Shown here: piece after piece, positions 1 to 12,344 of the stretch
Layout: every line of letters begins with the position of its first letter
Numbering within the stretch: position 1 is the first letter of the stretch
NCBI GenBank assembly: GCA_030077755.1
Contig: JAQJZZ010000007.1
Span: 682,001-746,000 of the forward strand
DNA: 64,000 nt
From: Filosporella fistucella
Lineage: Eukaryota; Ascomycota; Leotiomycetes; Helotiales
Direction of reading: 5' to 3'
Position numbers and translations under genes: made by a program
Notes under the pieces: generated by a model
What the model saw: only the letters and a program-made list of their open reading frames with translations
What the model was told of the DNA's origin: nothing
Database searches by the model: none

Positions 1-200
1 GCTGGGTACCGAACAGATAAAGACACAAGCAGAATTCATTGCACATTAACTAAAACAAAGCTTTTCGGCGTTCATGTTCTATTCTGGGGGAAGAAAAAAA
101 TCCTCTTCCTCATATGACGCAAGACAATTTACAATAGCATTTTCTGTGGCCGACTCCAGCCAACTCCTTAACGCCATTCCATGCTACGTGAAAATTATAG

Positions 201-1224
201 TCATGCCTTCCTAGGCTTCTTAACAGGCTCATCATCACTTACAATATCCTCCTCCATCTCATCCTCTGAATCCACAATATCTCTACTCCTCTTCAACCCC
301 TTCATTTTCCTCGTCTGCAACTCCTTAAGATCCTGCTTGCCGAGATGTATCCTACCCATCTTATCACCTACGATGTCCGTCGAAATATTCTTCTTTGGTC
401 TTTCGGCACTCGTCCTTGCCTTCTTCATTGCTTCCTTCAACATACTCTCATCTGCTTCCTTTACCCGTCCAACTCGGAAATCCATTCGAGGTCCCATCTC
501 CTCAACCTCCACTCTGGGTAATTTTTGCCCGCTTCTCTTCGTCCGGATGAGATAGACTCTAAAATGGACACTTGGTTTTGTTTCCTCTCCATCTACAGTA
601 TCCCTTGCACTGATCGAAACCACATACTGTAAGCCCTCAACATCAACCTTGTCGGCTGGTTCCCCCTTGAAAAAGTCCGTGAAGAAACTTTTTATAAGTG
701 TATACTCGTTCGTAACCGGGCTCTCGAAAGGCGTGCCTGCGAATAGAAGCATAGGTTTTAATCCAACCGCACATTTCTTGTTCTTAAATTGGGCCAACTG
801 TCTAAAGCTCTCGGGATCCAGATATAATTCTATCATATCAAGAACCTTATATCCGAATGTCCTGATGAACGTAATGGCATGCGGCCTCTTTTTGCTGGTG
901 CTGCCGAAGACAAGCATTGATGCATCGTTCTTCTCAGAGAAGAACTCGAGAGATGCAGGATCTTCGAAAGGATGAATAGCATTTTTCTTGGTGAATTTTT
1001 TGGCGAGAGGAATGCGAAGTTGGTAGAGATCTGTGAGTGCATCTTGCACAACTTGCGAACAGGTTGTGCCGCGAAGGAAGAGGGATGTTTTAGGATTCTC
1101 GATAGGTTTTGGGGCCTTTTTATCGAGGGCTCTTTTAGAGCGGGCGTTGCGGGGTTTGCTGTTTAATATTAGCTTTTTTATCAATTGAGAGCACATGGAT
1201 ATCTGCATACATTTGGCGCAACAT
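201..1224 (-). CDS. rpf2: Ribosome biogenesis protein Rpf2 (Brix domain)
   Basis: Two exons: 1224..1211 and 1158..201, 323 residues. The first exon holds only 14 nt; the intron (1210..1159, 52 nt) has donor GTATGC, a CTAAT branch point and acceptor ACAG. Splicing restores the family N-terminus MLRQIKPRNARSKRAL, which decides the start. The Brix domain covers roughly residues 28-230, opening with the SLFLRGTTCSQVV block; the conserved EEMGPRMDFRVGR element follows, and the tail is acidic then basic. Known role of the family: nucleolar protein that, with Rrs1, brings the 5S rRNA-Rpl5-Rpl11 particle into pre-60S subunits. It is divergent from the PXMP4-like gene with 452 bp between start codons. 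Length and motif order are normal, so the identification is firm. Confidence 0.95.
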
Positions 1225-1676
1225 TTTTGGGTTACGTTGTGGGATTGAACTTGATGGTGATGTTCTGGACTCAGCGCAAGAGCTCCAAAATATTTTCTGC
1301 TATCGAAAATAATCGGCAATCGATAATGAAATTTATTTTCGGCCTTAGGCTCAATCTATTGCAGCCTGACTCGTGCAGCGGTTCACATGCTATTTTGGCG
1401 GCTGCAAGGCTTCTGGATCCCTGCAAGGATGTCGGGTTCTGTGGGGTACGGATCTGGAGAACAAGCATATGTTTTGCCTCGTGCCGGCTCTCATTCCTGC
1501 TTGCTCAAATTCTCTACAACTTCTTCTCTTTTTCAACCAACTCTCTAATACTGCGCCATTGTTTGAGGACCAAAGGTACAAATGCGCGAGCAGCGGTAGC
1601 ATTTTTTATCTCTCTTTGCTGCGAGAGTGCCAACTGGTTTCTACAAGCTGGAGTTGCCGAGGCTTGTGTCGGCATC
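1225..1676. other. Divergent intergenic region rpf2 / PXMP4-like
   Basis: This 452-bp stretch separates two start codons pointing away from each other, so it must hold both promoters. No coding potential of its own was recognised, and no distinct motif stood out. Confidence 0.5.
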
Positions 1677-2509
1677 ATGTCTGGAGTTGAAGGAATCAAG
1701 GTATTTCCCCCCGATTTCAATCGCTGGAGAATTGCTGATGGCGGATGGTATAGAAAGCGCTCGAGAGTATAATACTCAATCCGAAATATGCAGATGTCCT
1801 TGCTGTGCTGAAAGGAGCTCGCAATGGTGCTGTCTATGGTGCGAAAGTGCGATTTCCGCATGCGCTGGTGTGAGTTTACCCTCTCTACCCCGATGAATGG
1901 GCTCAGTGAATGGCAGATGCTGATGGCTGTTATAGCATGATATTTCTCTTCCGTTCCGGCACGGTGCAAGAGAAACTCTCCCTTATTTTCAAAGCTACGA
2001 GAACACACGCGCAGAATCTAGCCAAGTATGCGACGATATACAAACTCACAATGCTAATACTCAAGCATATGGGTTCGGAGCCGGGGAAGGAGGGGAATCT
2101 AGATACATTCTTTGCAGGTCTCTTAGGTGGATATTTGGTATTTGGAAGGAGGAGTAAGAGAGGACATATTTCGAGCGTCAGCAAGCAGATCGTTATTTTC
2201 GGTGAGTTGTACTTGGAAATTGGAATTGGGATATAGCTGACGGAAGCAGTGTTCGCACGTGTGTGTCTGTCGCTGGCACAATTATCGATACAGCCAAATG
2301 CTGGCATTATTAAAAGCCACGCACTCTCAAAACGAATATCTCATGATGCTTGGCCTGTATTTGCAGCATTAAGTTGGGGATCCGTCATGTGGCTGTTCAG
2401 GTGGTATCCTGATACAGTGCAGAGCGGACTGAGGAGCAGCATGGATTATATTTACGTGCAGAGCGACCACTGGGATAGCTTAAGGAACTTCCTGATCCAT
2501 AACAAGTAG
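1677..2509 (+). CDS. PXMP4: Peroxisomal membrane protein PXMP4/PMP24-like (Tim17 family)
   Basis: Four exons: 1677..1700, 1754..1869, 1936..2201 and 2250..2509, 221 residues. The joined protein reads through blocks typical of the family: ILNPKYADVLAVLKGARNG, VYGAKVRFPHALVMIFLFRSG, KATRTHARNL-like (here KATRTHAQNLAKYATIYK), PGKEGNLDTFFAGLLGGYLVFG, QIVIFVFARV and the C-terminal QSDHWDSLRNFLIHNK. All introns are 48-66 nt, and the phases join without a stop. The family is a peroxisomal multi-span membrane protein related to Tim17/22/23; its substrate is not settled. The exact start rests on the 24-nt first exon encoding MSGVEGIK, which has a good donor (GTATTT) and acceptor (TATAG). It is divergent from rpf2 and convergent with the F-box-like gene. 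Confidence 0.9.
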
Positions 2510-2768
2510 AGAGGGAATTTTACAAACGGATTGGGACAAGGAATAGGAAACCGAGCTTGACAAGCATTATTTTCTTCAGTTGAGAAGGTTGAAGATAGGG
2601 AGGCATTTTGCATATCACAGGAGTATATGTAGACTAGACGATCTCATGACGGGAAATAATGTACTTGATTCATTATAAGCCTCCTAGTTCTAGCTGCAAT
2701 CAGCTTAAAGTCTTTCAATGTGTTCTCTACTGTCCACCCATCCTTTTACTGAGGCTCCATGCCTCGAA

Positions 2769-3350
2769 TCACTCTACCTCCAACCTCACTACCAAAGCTT
2801 TCCTCTGTATCCCAACTCTACCACTCATTGCCTCTCTGAATGCGTCTCTCACACATTCCCACCATCCCTGCACCAAGCATTCATCTCCCTCACTAATGTC
2901 CACCACAAAGGTTACTTCTTCCAGCTCCTCAAAACAGGTGCTGAGAAGATACACCCAATCAGGACTTCTCTGTCCAATAGCTCCAGGCTCAACTCTCACC
3001 CTTTTAACTTTGGGCAAGAGTGTAGCAAAATCACGAAGAGCTTTCGGACAGGTGAACGAGAAAATGATGTTGTTATAAAACAGTTGGGGTGGTATGTCGA
3101 AATGGAAATAGAGCGAGGAGAGGAAGAGGGGTGTGTTGAGTGGTGAGATGTCAGTTGACGTTACCGGAATTGGTGGGAGAGAAGAGAAGTAACTAGTGTA
3201 AATCTTTTGTCGGAGTTCTGCAGGGAGATATAAAAACGGGAAGTGTGTCGATGATGCTACACCATTCTCATATCTTCTTGACGGGAACGTGGCCGCCATT
3301 TTGGTTGTATTTATACTTGGAGAATTATTTATTTGAGCTTGAGGAGACAT
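2769..3350 (-). CDS. F-box-like hypothetical protein
   Basis: Single exon, 193 residues from the ATG at 3350 (MSPQAQINN). The frame stays open further upstream to 3626, but that extension is hydrophobic and low in complexity, so I chose the internal ATG. Residues 38-54 (PFLYLPAELRQKIYTSYF) match the short F-box-like signature that starts many Leotiomycete hypothetical proteins with F-box plus degenerate leucine-rich parts. The remainder (VKRVRVEPGAIGQRS, a Trp-rich C-terminus) is not recognised. If it is a true F-box, it would bind Skp1 in an SCF ubiquitin ligase; the absence of a visible substrate domain leaves this open. It is convergent with the PXMP4-like gene, 259 bp apart. Confidence 0.6.
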   Translation of the reverse strand: MSPQAQINNSPSINTTKMAATFPSRRYENGVASSTHFPFLYLPAELRQKIYTSYFSSLPPIPVTSTDISPLNTPLFLSSLYFHFDIPPQLFYNNIIFSFTCPKALRDFATLLPKVKRVRVEPGAIGQRSPDWVYLLSTCFEELEEVTFVVDISEGDECLVQGWWECVRDAFREAMSGRVGIQRKALVVRLEVE

Positions 3351-5069
3351 AATGAATAGTATCTGAAGGTTTAATTGGAGTGTCATGTTTCTCGTGTAGG
3401 GCTTCCTCGTCTTTTGTAGCAGCAGGAGCCATGGGTACTTAAAGGTATTTTGAGCAAGTTTGAGGTATTCTGATTTGGATTGAGCAGTATTTCTCGACTT
3501 GTCGCGAAATTGAGCAATTATTACCTTGAATAATGAGACTAGAATTCTAGAAAGTGTTTTAAATGAACATAGGAGTAGAATTATAGTAGAAAACTGAGCA
3601 TAGAGGACCTTGAGAGGTAGTGTCATTGCACGTGATCTGGCTGATATAGACTTGGCAATTGAGGGTGAAGTTTAAATTCCCAAGTGTTATTTTTTCCATT
3701 TCAATCAAGCTAACTGGAGAAAAAGTTCTTGGTAAGATTGGGAACGTGGTCGATCCAGGTATATAAAACTGCAAGAGTTTTGCTGTCTCTCCGTGAGGCA
3801 CATGGTAATAAGAAGTTACTTATTGAGAATATCAAACTGCAATGGAAAGGTGGAACAACGTCGATTACAAGACCGGGCTGGTGATTGCGTGATATTTAAG
3901 TAGGTATCTCTTTATAATCAAGACTTCTGCTCTGATTCGCGATCAAATGGAGAAGAAAGGAAATTTCTATACTGAAGAATGCTGAACTGATGATCGCTGA
4001 CTAAGCGGCAGCATTTTGGAGAAGATGGAGAGGTTACAACTTATAGCTGTGTTTCCGCTGCTTTTATCCTCTGTCAAAACAAGAGGCAACACAAGACCAA
4101 CAGCACAAAAAATACCAGAATGCCGTCTATCGAAGCTAGTAAGTCTGAAAAATGCCCCTTCTGAGATGCCATCTGTATCGATAGTACAACCCCCAAATGT
4201 GGCAAAGTGGAATGCACCTTTGAAACTGTCCTATCACGGAAACCACTCATCTTGTCGACACAATGTCGCAGGACTTGCAGGACGGTGATCGCAAAATGAC
4301 ATGGCTCTGCAAAGCAATGTCTTTTCCCTCTGGCAAAAGACGGACAATCATTCATTTTCATCAGGCTAGGCTGCATGTGAGGATATGTGCACCAGCCGCC
4401 TACGCAATTGTCGAATGTCTTATGACGACTCATATTCGTATATCGCACGATTTCCTGAGATATTTCAGTCATAAATGAGTCAGCTCAGCCTCTTCCTGAA
4501 ATAATTACTTCAAGTGTATGGTACGGCAATTCGGTCGGTGCAGCTATTCCATCGGGCCACAAATCTCTTCAACATGCCGCGCACATACACGACTTGGCAC
4601 GTCCAAGCAGCTTTCCAAGCGCTATCTATTCTTCCATTTCTAGCATACTGGTGAAATATGATAAGGTTTAGATACGGTAGACTTATGCTAACGGAGCTCG
4701 TTTGCGTTTTCCGGACCGGGTTCATCTACCAGTACCCTAGGTCCACAATATGGTGATGACCCGGGAGTGCGGACTCGGAAAGATTTACAGTCTCATACAT
4801 ACTGTATGGCACTTTGTCTGTAACCAAATAAAGCTCTGCGTGGGACAGCGGGTGGCTGTGTCAGCCTAGTTCATCTGATGTGATGGGCCAAGTGGTCTCG
4901 ACATATATATCGGCCGTGTTCTCTTGGATTGTCAAAACCGCTCTTTTGTTCAATATTGATATCCATTCCACACCTCCTTTCGCGTGTGCTTTGATTTTTA
5001 ATTCAATTGTCTGCTGTTTCTCTCTGTACATCTATTGCTTGGTTCTTATCTGCCTCCAGGTCTTCAAAC
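3351..5069. other. Gene-poor intergenic region
   Basis: About 1.7 kb between the divergent F-box-like and RTA1-like genes. An intronless 132-codon frame on the minus strand (4472..4074) ends in a hydrophobic run (GILVFFVLLVLCCLLF), but it has no recognisable family or clear coding signature. I do not call it a gene. Confidence 0.4.
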
Positions 5070-6081
5070 ATGCCGATTACCTCACTAGATCGAGAATCCT
5101 GTGTCGCTCATGTTCCAGGTCAAGAGGGTCCTTATGGATACCAGCCATCCTTCGCCGCTGGTATTGTTTTTTGTATACTCTTTGGGATGAGTATGCTAGC
5201 ACACGTCTTTCAGTCTGTACGTACGCGTACTTGGTGGCAGACAGTCTTCGCAGTTGGTGCGGTCAGTAAGTATTGTACATTCTTAGAGCTTAGAAGTGAC
5301 AGGATTGACATGTGGCAGCGGAAGTTATAGGTTGGGCCGGTCGGACCTGGTCTTCAGACTGCCCCTATCAAACAACACCATTCTTAATTCAGATCACTAC
5401 TCTCATCATCGGTACATCTATTCTTGTAATTGAGAGTCATTCTCTAATTTTCAATCAGCTCCGGCATTCTTCACTGCGGGAATCTACATAATACTCGGTC
5501 GTCTCATTCGAACTTTTGGTGACCACGTTTCTCCTATCGGCCCTAACACATATCTCTACATTTTCTGCACCGCGGATATAGTTTCATTGATTATACAAGC
5601 TGTCGGTGGAGCCTCAGCATCTTTAGCATATGAGAAAACACCACCTGGTGACACAGCCACGGGGACACATATCATGGTCGCTGGTATTCTATTCCAACTA
5701 GCAGCCATCATTATATTTGTAATCCTTTTCATATTGGTGGTCACGAAGGCCTTGAAAACGAGTAAAGAGACAATGAGGGAGAGAACAGTACGTTCTATCA
5801 TTATCGCAACAGTTTTCTCGGTGGTTTGCATCGTCATTCGGTCCATATACAGAACAATCGAGCTCTTACAGGGATGGGAGGGATATTTGATCACTACAGA
5901 ACGGTTTTTCCTCGTTCTAGACGGAGCAATGATGGTCTTAGCTCTTGCTGTCTTCAACTTTGCTCAACCGAGGTGGGCAGAGCCACGAACAGAGAATGGA
6001 AAGAACTCCAGCGAGTTGGAAGATGCGAGCACGCATGGTAAAGCAACCCGCGGACTCCTTTTGGGTAACTCAATACACTAA
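5070..6081 (+). CDS. RTA1-like 7-TM membrane protein
   Basis: Three exons: 5070..5265, 5319..5411 and 5459..6081, 303 residues. Intron phases join as GTC A|CG GAA and ATC G|CT CCG. The protein has the RTA1 layout: a short N-terminus with GYQPSFAAGIVFCILFG, then EVIGWAGR, the APAFFTAGIYIILGRLI helix, SLIIQAVGGASAS, and FRSVFR-like IRSIYRTIELLQGWEGYL. About seven hydrophobic helices are visible, with a hydrophilic C-terminal tail. Yeast relatives are Rta1, Rsb1 and Pug1, plasma-membrane proteins linked to lipid translocation and resistance to aminocholesterol or sphingoid bases. The substrate here cannot be read from sequence. A Zn2Cys6 regulator lies 536 bp downstream on the same strand, so a pairing of transporter and regulator is possible. 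Confidence 0.9.
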
Positions 6082-6617
6082 CGCTGACAGAAGGCGACTC
6101 CTTTGTGCAGGGAGTGGAGAAGCAAAAAGGCATTCCGAGCGACAAACACAGATGATGTTGAGAGGGGGAATTAGAATCTGCATTAACTATACAATCTTTT
6201 TAGACACATTTCGATCGGTTCTCTATGTGCTTGTCGCTCAATATAATTACTGACCTTTTTTGGCCTTATGTGACAGAATTCCTGGAATATTTGCATCTAC
6301 TAAGTTCTTCAAGTTGTTGCTCGTGTTTGAAGGGTGCCAAGATATGGGAGAAAATCACACCGAGCGCGGGTGCCGTTTTGTTGCGAGCCGAGACAAGGGC
6401 ATTGCGCTAACGGCCGGTCTATTTTAAACATCCTCAATCTCCAGCTCTGGACGCAGTCGACAACATCCTCGCAAGAAAGAATCCATCCTTTTCCTCATTT
6501 CATGCACACTGAAAGTTAAATGGGAGCCCTGAGTCTTGCTCGAGATATATAGCTAGATGCGTGCCTTGAGCTAAATCGTGCAGCAACCGGCCTTCGGCCT
6601 TGCCTTTCAACTTCTCC
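6082..6617. other. Intergenic region RTA1-like / Zn2Cys6 gene
   Basis: The stretch holds the 3' flank of the RTA1-like gene and the 5' leader of the Zn2Cys6 gene. No further gene or repeat was recognised. Confidence 0.4.
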
Positions 6618-9059
6618 ATGCGGATTTCTGTTACTGTATCCTCCGGGCTCCTAGGAAAGTCGGCCGGGATGCTCCCAAGTGACCCATACTCTGATGAACC
6701 CGTCATGCCAAATGATGTCTCTCTCCCTTCCTCTGCTGATGGGCCGAGTGAAGAGAGAGAGCAGGCCTCTCGACCACCCTCCTTCCGGGCCTGTGTGGCT
6801 TGCCGGCAGATGAAGGTGAGTGCCGGTCTGTCTGTTTTTATACTTCGATACATGCTCTCTTATCACCAATTGCTGACCAGATGGACAGATGAAATGTGAT
6901 GCTGGCGAGGGCGAACAATGTACAAGATGTCGAAAGGCTGGTCGAGAATGTGTGCCTCAGACTACTCGCCGGAAGCCAGGTCCGGTGTCACGAACTACAT
7001 CACCAAACTTCGTACGAAAACATGAATCCATCAGAGAACCAAAGAATACCAACGGTTTCATGTACAACCTGCCTGCAGCTCCAAAAATTGGCGATGTTTC
7101 TTCACGTATCAGGAATAACTCATCCACAGGAAATGGTCATCTCGGTGCATCTTTCCCAGCTTCGACTATCAATGCCGACAATCCACTGCCTCAACCCAAG
7201 TATCATCGGATTCACTCAATGGTTCATGGCGAGAATGACCTTGCGGACCTCCCATCCATCTACTCGACTCCTCCAATTGATGCCGTTGTGGACCCAAGCA
7301 CGAAGGAGGACGACTCATTAAGGAGAGATGAAAGTCCTTCCAAGAAGAGAAAAATTAGCTCCATCTCACAATCAAGAGGTGAAGCACTACCAACTCCAGC
7401 TACTTCACAGAGCTTTGCAGAAGACCTTCTGCTACCAAGAAAAGACTTGCATGAGATGATTCAGTTGTGAGTCTGATCTGCGCTACCTGTGTCATGAGCT
7501 AATGCTTCACCTAGGTTCATTCAGAGGCATCTAGTGTATATACCCGTCCTTCGACAAGAGGACTTCTCTGACATCGACGCTGTGATAGACAATGAGCTAC
7601 CTCTTGTATATTGTATTTGCTACGTCACAGCCAGATATCTTCCTGGGGGGAAAACGATAAGAGAATTATTGCTTCCAGAAGTTACAAAAGTTCCAGCGTC
7701 TGTTTTCCCAATAAGCTCTGCACCGTATATGGACGAGACAACCACGTTGAATAGCTTGGCTGTTCTCATTTGCTATGCAGATATGACTCCTGTCTCAAAA
7801 TCTTGCGCCAGCCGAAGAAACGAAAGCCTACTTTATTGGTATCTCAAGAGCGTTCTTGAGGTATATGCTACTCGGGTTTCTTTGCATCGTTCGGTTCAAG
7901 ACTTAAGGCAAGACCTTCGCTCTGGTATGAAGAACATTATGGAAGCAAAGAGCTTTCGAAGATACTTATATTGGCTGTGGCTCTTTGATACGGCAGAGTA
8001 GTGAGTTTTCAATGAAAACAATGCACTGTTCGCTCTGACATTGCTACAGCTGCGCTATAGTCACTGGCACTCCCCCTAGCATACGAATGGATTCATCGCT
8101 GCGGGCGGCACCTAATTTATTGGAACAGATCGGGTTTCGGCCGGGAGCAGCTGGGAATCTGTTCATAGCAGTCGAGCTATCTATTATTTGGGAGAAGGTA
8201 TGTACCCACCCTTAAAATCATGTTTCAATATAATACTAATCCATGATCTAGGCTAGTTCCAGACATCCACAACTTGGAGAATGGTGGTGTCTGCCAGATC
8301 CAGCAGAACGTGTGGACGAAGACTTGATTGAATCCATACTCATAGATACAGATAAAGAGATTGACAGGTGGCACAACAAATGGTATGATTACATAACGAA
8401 TGGTAAGTTGTAATGGATGGGATATATACAAGAATATGCTGACAATTGCATCAGATCCGTTTGGTGGTTACGCTGAGTACAAAGCCCGCTTCATTCGTTT
8501 CTGTATCACGAGCTACGCTATTAAATGTCTGCAACGCTCTTCTCGAGCTCCAATCGAAACCCCAGAAAATCAGATCAAGATTCGACGGTGTCTAGAATGC
8601 GCAAACCATGTCCTTAATTGGCCACTTAGCTGTGGTCCTGTTCAAAAGGATAAATTACGCTACGTGGATGATTCAGCTTCAATTCTGATATCGTACTGTT
8701 GTCTTTTTATCCTGTCTATCTGCCAGACTTTCACCTCTAGCGTCTCGAACATTCCGGAGTGTCTGAATTACGTCACGAGCGCAGCTCAACTCTTGATCGA
8801 TTTGGCTATGAACCAGGAACATGAAGCGCACATCCAAGGCACTTTTTTGTTGAAGCGTGCCGAAGCGTTCAAGGCTGCGCTTACAAATTCTCAAGAGCAA
8901 GAGGCCACAAAGACCACTGAAGAACTTTTGGATTCTGGGCTTAGCTCAGCGGACGGAGCACCAAGGTCAGTCTTTGATGGCCTAGATCAGATCTTTGAAG
9001 ATGGGTTTTATGGAATGGATCCTATTTGGGACTTCTCGATGTTGTTTCCAAACAATTGA
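6618..9059 (+). CDS. Zn(II)2Cys6 transcription factor
   Basis: Six exons: 6618..6815, 6889..7466, 7515..8000, 8050..8197, 8252..8402 and 8455..9059, 721 residues. The cluster uses C59, C62, C69, C77, C80 and C87, with the first intron splitting it between residues 66 and 67. After a linker with a basic patch (SPSKKRKISS), the middle region begins LFIQRHLVYIPVLRQEDF, and further blocks (DTAEYCAIVTGTPPSIRMD, ELSIIWEK) are typical of the fungal regulator homology region. The C-terminus (DQIFEDGFYGMDPIWDFSMLF) is acidic and aromatic, as in activation domains. Expected role: nuclear DNA-binding regulator of a nearby or dispersed pathway. The start at 6618 is the first ATG of the open frame; a second ATG at 6669 is possible. 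The target is unknown; the adjacent RTA1-like gene is one candidate. Confidence 0.9.
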
Positions 9060-9531
9060 AGATGTTGTTGTAAGACTTTAGGGTTTCAAAATGGGAAGAT
9101 TCGGACAACGTGGAAGTGGAAACCAAAACGAGAGGAGTACTGGCCGGCGGCGGTAACGGGACTTCTTTTCAACGCAGTTCATTGTTTACAGTTTGTGGAG
9201 TTCCCGAGGCAGGATATCCATAGTGGCGATTGGGCATGGGTGAATGTAAATGTATGATTACTGTTTATATGAAAGGGTATTCGATAAATGAAACCTCAGC
9301 TACATTGTCCTTTTTCCCCCTCAAGCTGTCTACTCGTGGAAAGATTTATGTCCGACCTAAACTGTAGGTCGGTATGGAAATTCTTCGGTATTGCTTCTCT
9401 GGCAATACAATCCTTCCAAATATCGAACGCAAAGTTCTGCAGAGGCTTTCACTTCAAGCCCCCTTTCCCTTTCTTCCAGCCGACCTCAGCCTCAGCATAT
9501 TTCAAGATCCTCTTCCTCCCACCCTCTTTTC
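9060..9531. other. Convergent 3' flanks
   Basis: This is the space between the end of the Zn2Cys6 gene and the end of the small minus-strand protein gene. Nothing beyond presumed 3' UTRs was recognised. Confidence 0.4.
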
Positions 9532-9969
9532 TCAAGTTCGTCCCGAATACGGACCTCCCTGATGATAAGGTCCATAATTAATCGCTCCATACGCTTCCTT
9601 CCCACTCGTCCTCATCTTCTGCTCCGCCTGCTGACGATCCCACTCCGCAGTTGGCGGTTCCCCTAGCGAACCCAAAAACTCTTTTGTTTTTTTCCACGCC
9701 TTCTTAGTCGTCTTCTTTGTTTTCGAGGCAGCGGTGTTCGAGCGGGGGATTGAGGTATCAGGACTATCTGTGGTTTTGGCGGGGTCTTTTTCTGATTTTC
9801 GTGATTTGAGGGAGGGGAGACCCCATGTTTTGGATGAATGCATGAGGTGTTTTTGTTTTGTACTTTCGAGGGAGGAAAGAGAGGGGCTTGAGGAGTTAGG
9901 TGTGGCGTAAAGATATATTTTTTGATTTTTCTGTTTTGAGACTCGGGTATGGGAGCGCATGATATCCAT
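9532..9969 (-). CDS. Small basic hypothetical protein
   Basis: Single exon, 145 residues, ATG at 9969. The N-terminal half is Ser/Lys-rich and probably disordered. A basic stretch (KTKKTTKKAWKKTKEFLGSL) precedes a better-ordered C-terminus with EWDRQQAEQKMRTSGKEAYG and the ending INYGPYHQGGPYSGRT. The C-terminal block looks like a conserved tail of small filamentous-fungus proteins, but I do not recognise a family. No signal peptide or membrane span is visible. A second in-frame ATG four codons in could be used. Coding status is likely but not proven. Confidence 0.5.
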   Translation of the reverse strand: MDIMRSHTRVSKQKNQKIYLYATPNSSSPSLSSLESTKQKHLMHSSKTWGLPSLKSRKSEKDPAKTTDSPDTSIPRSNTAASKTKKTTKKAWKKTKEFLGSLGEPPTAEWDRQQAEQKMRTSGKEAYGAINYGPYHQGGPYSGRT

Positions 9970-12344
9970 TTTCTAGACCAAAATGTGGTTACCCAGATCT
10001 ATATATTGCGCAGGCCGAGCACAGAGACAGAAGAAAGTGTAGCTCGGTGTACAGATGGAGATTGTATGTAAAAGATTCCAGGAGTAGAGAAGCAGGCTTC
10101 AGAAACACGCTTCCTTGCACTCCTTCATATATCCAAACGTTGTGCCGCACGTTCACTGAAGTCACGTCTGCCTATTCCAAACATACGAACTCACCACTTA
10201 GGACTGGCTTAGGAAGCAAGGACAACCTAGGTGATTTACGGATGAGCCACGCTACTCCGTCCTGAACAACTTGAAAGCGGTACCAGTTTCCATATTGCCC
10301 CGAACTTATCTGTACCCGAATTGAAGAATGCATGCATATAGAATGCTTAATCCTGATCCGAAAGACTCACCGATGACTCCACGCCGCAGCAGCGGTCAGA
10401 CAACCCCCGTGTTTCGCGCACGGCACGCTAAAATATTACTTGCATTGCAATCGGCTGTGCGGCACTCGAAGCTTAAATCGGTATTGAGAGGGAAAATCTT
10501 ATCTGGATCCAATATAATTGAGTTTGGGCTGCGAGCGTTAGTTGGTTTTGGTTGTTGGTGGGGATTCTGTTCACCGCTGGAAATGGCGGAGCGGACTCAC
10601 TTTGGAGAGAGGTCGAGGGGCTCGGTTAGGTCAGGGGTAGATTTCGAGGCGGGCGGGACCGCTGATGTCGGGTGCTAGTGTGTTGGTGAGAACATCATCT
10701 GAGGGCTTCCCATTGGATTGGTAATCTATGCGCAATTCTTTTTCAATTTTTCAATATCACCTTCCTATTTCACTTCGCCGGTGTCCAAAACGTCAGTCAA
10801 TTTTGAAATCAGGACTCGCAATATGGAATTGGTAAAAAGATACCCCGTCTTATTTTTACCCTGAAATGGATGCCTGGACATGAGACGAAGATGCAACAAT
10901 CTAGTTAGGCACACACAAACTCCACCAGAAAGCTTGTTGGTACGCGTTTCTGAGTATAACATTCTTGGATAGAGTTTTTCTGTCCCCTTTCCTCACCGAG
11001 AGACTTCATAATGAATGTTGAATGCTAGATGACTAAAATGGAAGTCCTAGTCGTCACCAGGCAGCCATAATTCACAATTGCGTCTTACGATTGCGATTGC
11101 GAGTTCGGTTTTGAAATTTATCCGCCTGTGAGGCCTCAAACGCTGGTGTTGGAAACATGCTGGCTGATGGCAGCAGCGCCGCAGTCCTGCATCATTGTTG
11201 GCATGGGAGATATCTGGAGGACTGAGCGAAAGCGAGGCCTCACAAGTCTAGACAGACTTCTTGCACCTCAGTAAAATCAACGTTACATTTAAGTTACGAT
11301 ACCCGAAAGGGATGATCGACTTGAGCAGTTACTTAATCGCAAGTGGCGGGGGCTAGAGCATCTGTTGCCTGCCACGACTGAAAGAGAGTACCAGCTTGAC
11401 AGCTAGATGAAGCAGGCTTCGTCCTTCGAACACTCAACCCAAATCGATCACCGTTCCCAAGCAGAACCGAAAACCCAAGCTCTTTTCTTTTTACTCCAGC
11501 AGCTACAATCTCCTAACACCCCGAACATGTCTTCTCGAACGCAACTTTCAAGGTCGCTTCAAAACCAAGTGCCAATATGTCCTTCTTCGGCCTCCAACAT
11601 CAGCTCGTTGTGAAACGATTCGGTGTAGTTTCATTTCAATTGATTCGGAGTACGCAGACATGTACACTGTTGAATGGTGTATACATTCTGGATGCGTGTG
11701 GTATAAACCTGCTTGGAGGTAGCTTCCTGCTCGTTGCTGAGCCCTACATCACACACACACACACACACTCTCTCTCTCTCTCCCCCCCCCTCGAAGGGAA
11801 GAAATATGCATAACATTTGCTACTTGGAATAATTGTCTATTTGCAGTCTTTGCAATGAATCTGATATGATCAGACTCGCACGCCGCATAAGAGTTTCATG
11901 TTGCATGTGTGATGACTTCAGCCGAATTCACACCAAAATCACTAATCTTCAAAAGGCAGAAACTTATTCTACATGTTTTTGATAACGCTACTCTTACAAT
12001 ATTCCATCATCTCAGTACTTTATGGTTCAGAAAGTGCTGAGCTGCCTTGCGGCCTGCTAACTACGAAAACAAACTCCTCTGCTGTATTGCACCACCTCTG
12101 ATCACCGAAAACTGAGAGTACCAAAAAGAGGAGAACATAGAATTACGAACAACATCCACTGCCAGCCCTCCCATCGCTCCCTCTGTATCTTACATATTAA
12201 TCGAACAGACCTTGAAGAAACGGGATAAAGTTCAGAGATCTGAGAACCTACAGGTTGCATTAAAAGGTCATGTTACGACGCTCTCTTGTTTGGACGAAAT
12301 TGATGCGTCCTTACTGACATCAACAAAGCATCTTGACATCAGAA
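9970..12344. other. Gene-free stretch with a microsatellite
   Basis: About 2.4 kb without a supported gene. Frames on the plus strand at 10328..10678 and 11407..11613 have unusual composition and no family match. A compound (CA)n(CT)n microsatellite lies at 11750-11790. The segment 11440-11560 is pyrimidine-rich before an ATG, like a fungal 5' leader, but only a 29-codon frame follows. Confidence 0.4.
11750..11790. repeat. Compound microsatellite (CA)n(CT)n with a C run
   Basis: The sequence reads about nine CA units, then about seven CT units, then nine consecutive C residues. It lies in non-coding DNA. Confidence 0.95.

Noticed and set aside
4074..4472. 132-codon intronless minus-strand frame with a hydrophobic end
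   Set aside because: It has no family, no conserved-looking blocks and no supporting context.
10328..10678. 116-codon plus-strand frame
   Set aside because: It has odd composition, no recognised domain and lies in a gene-free stretch.
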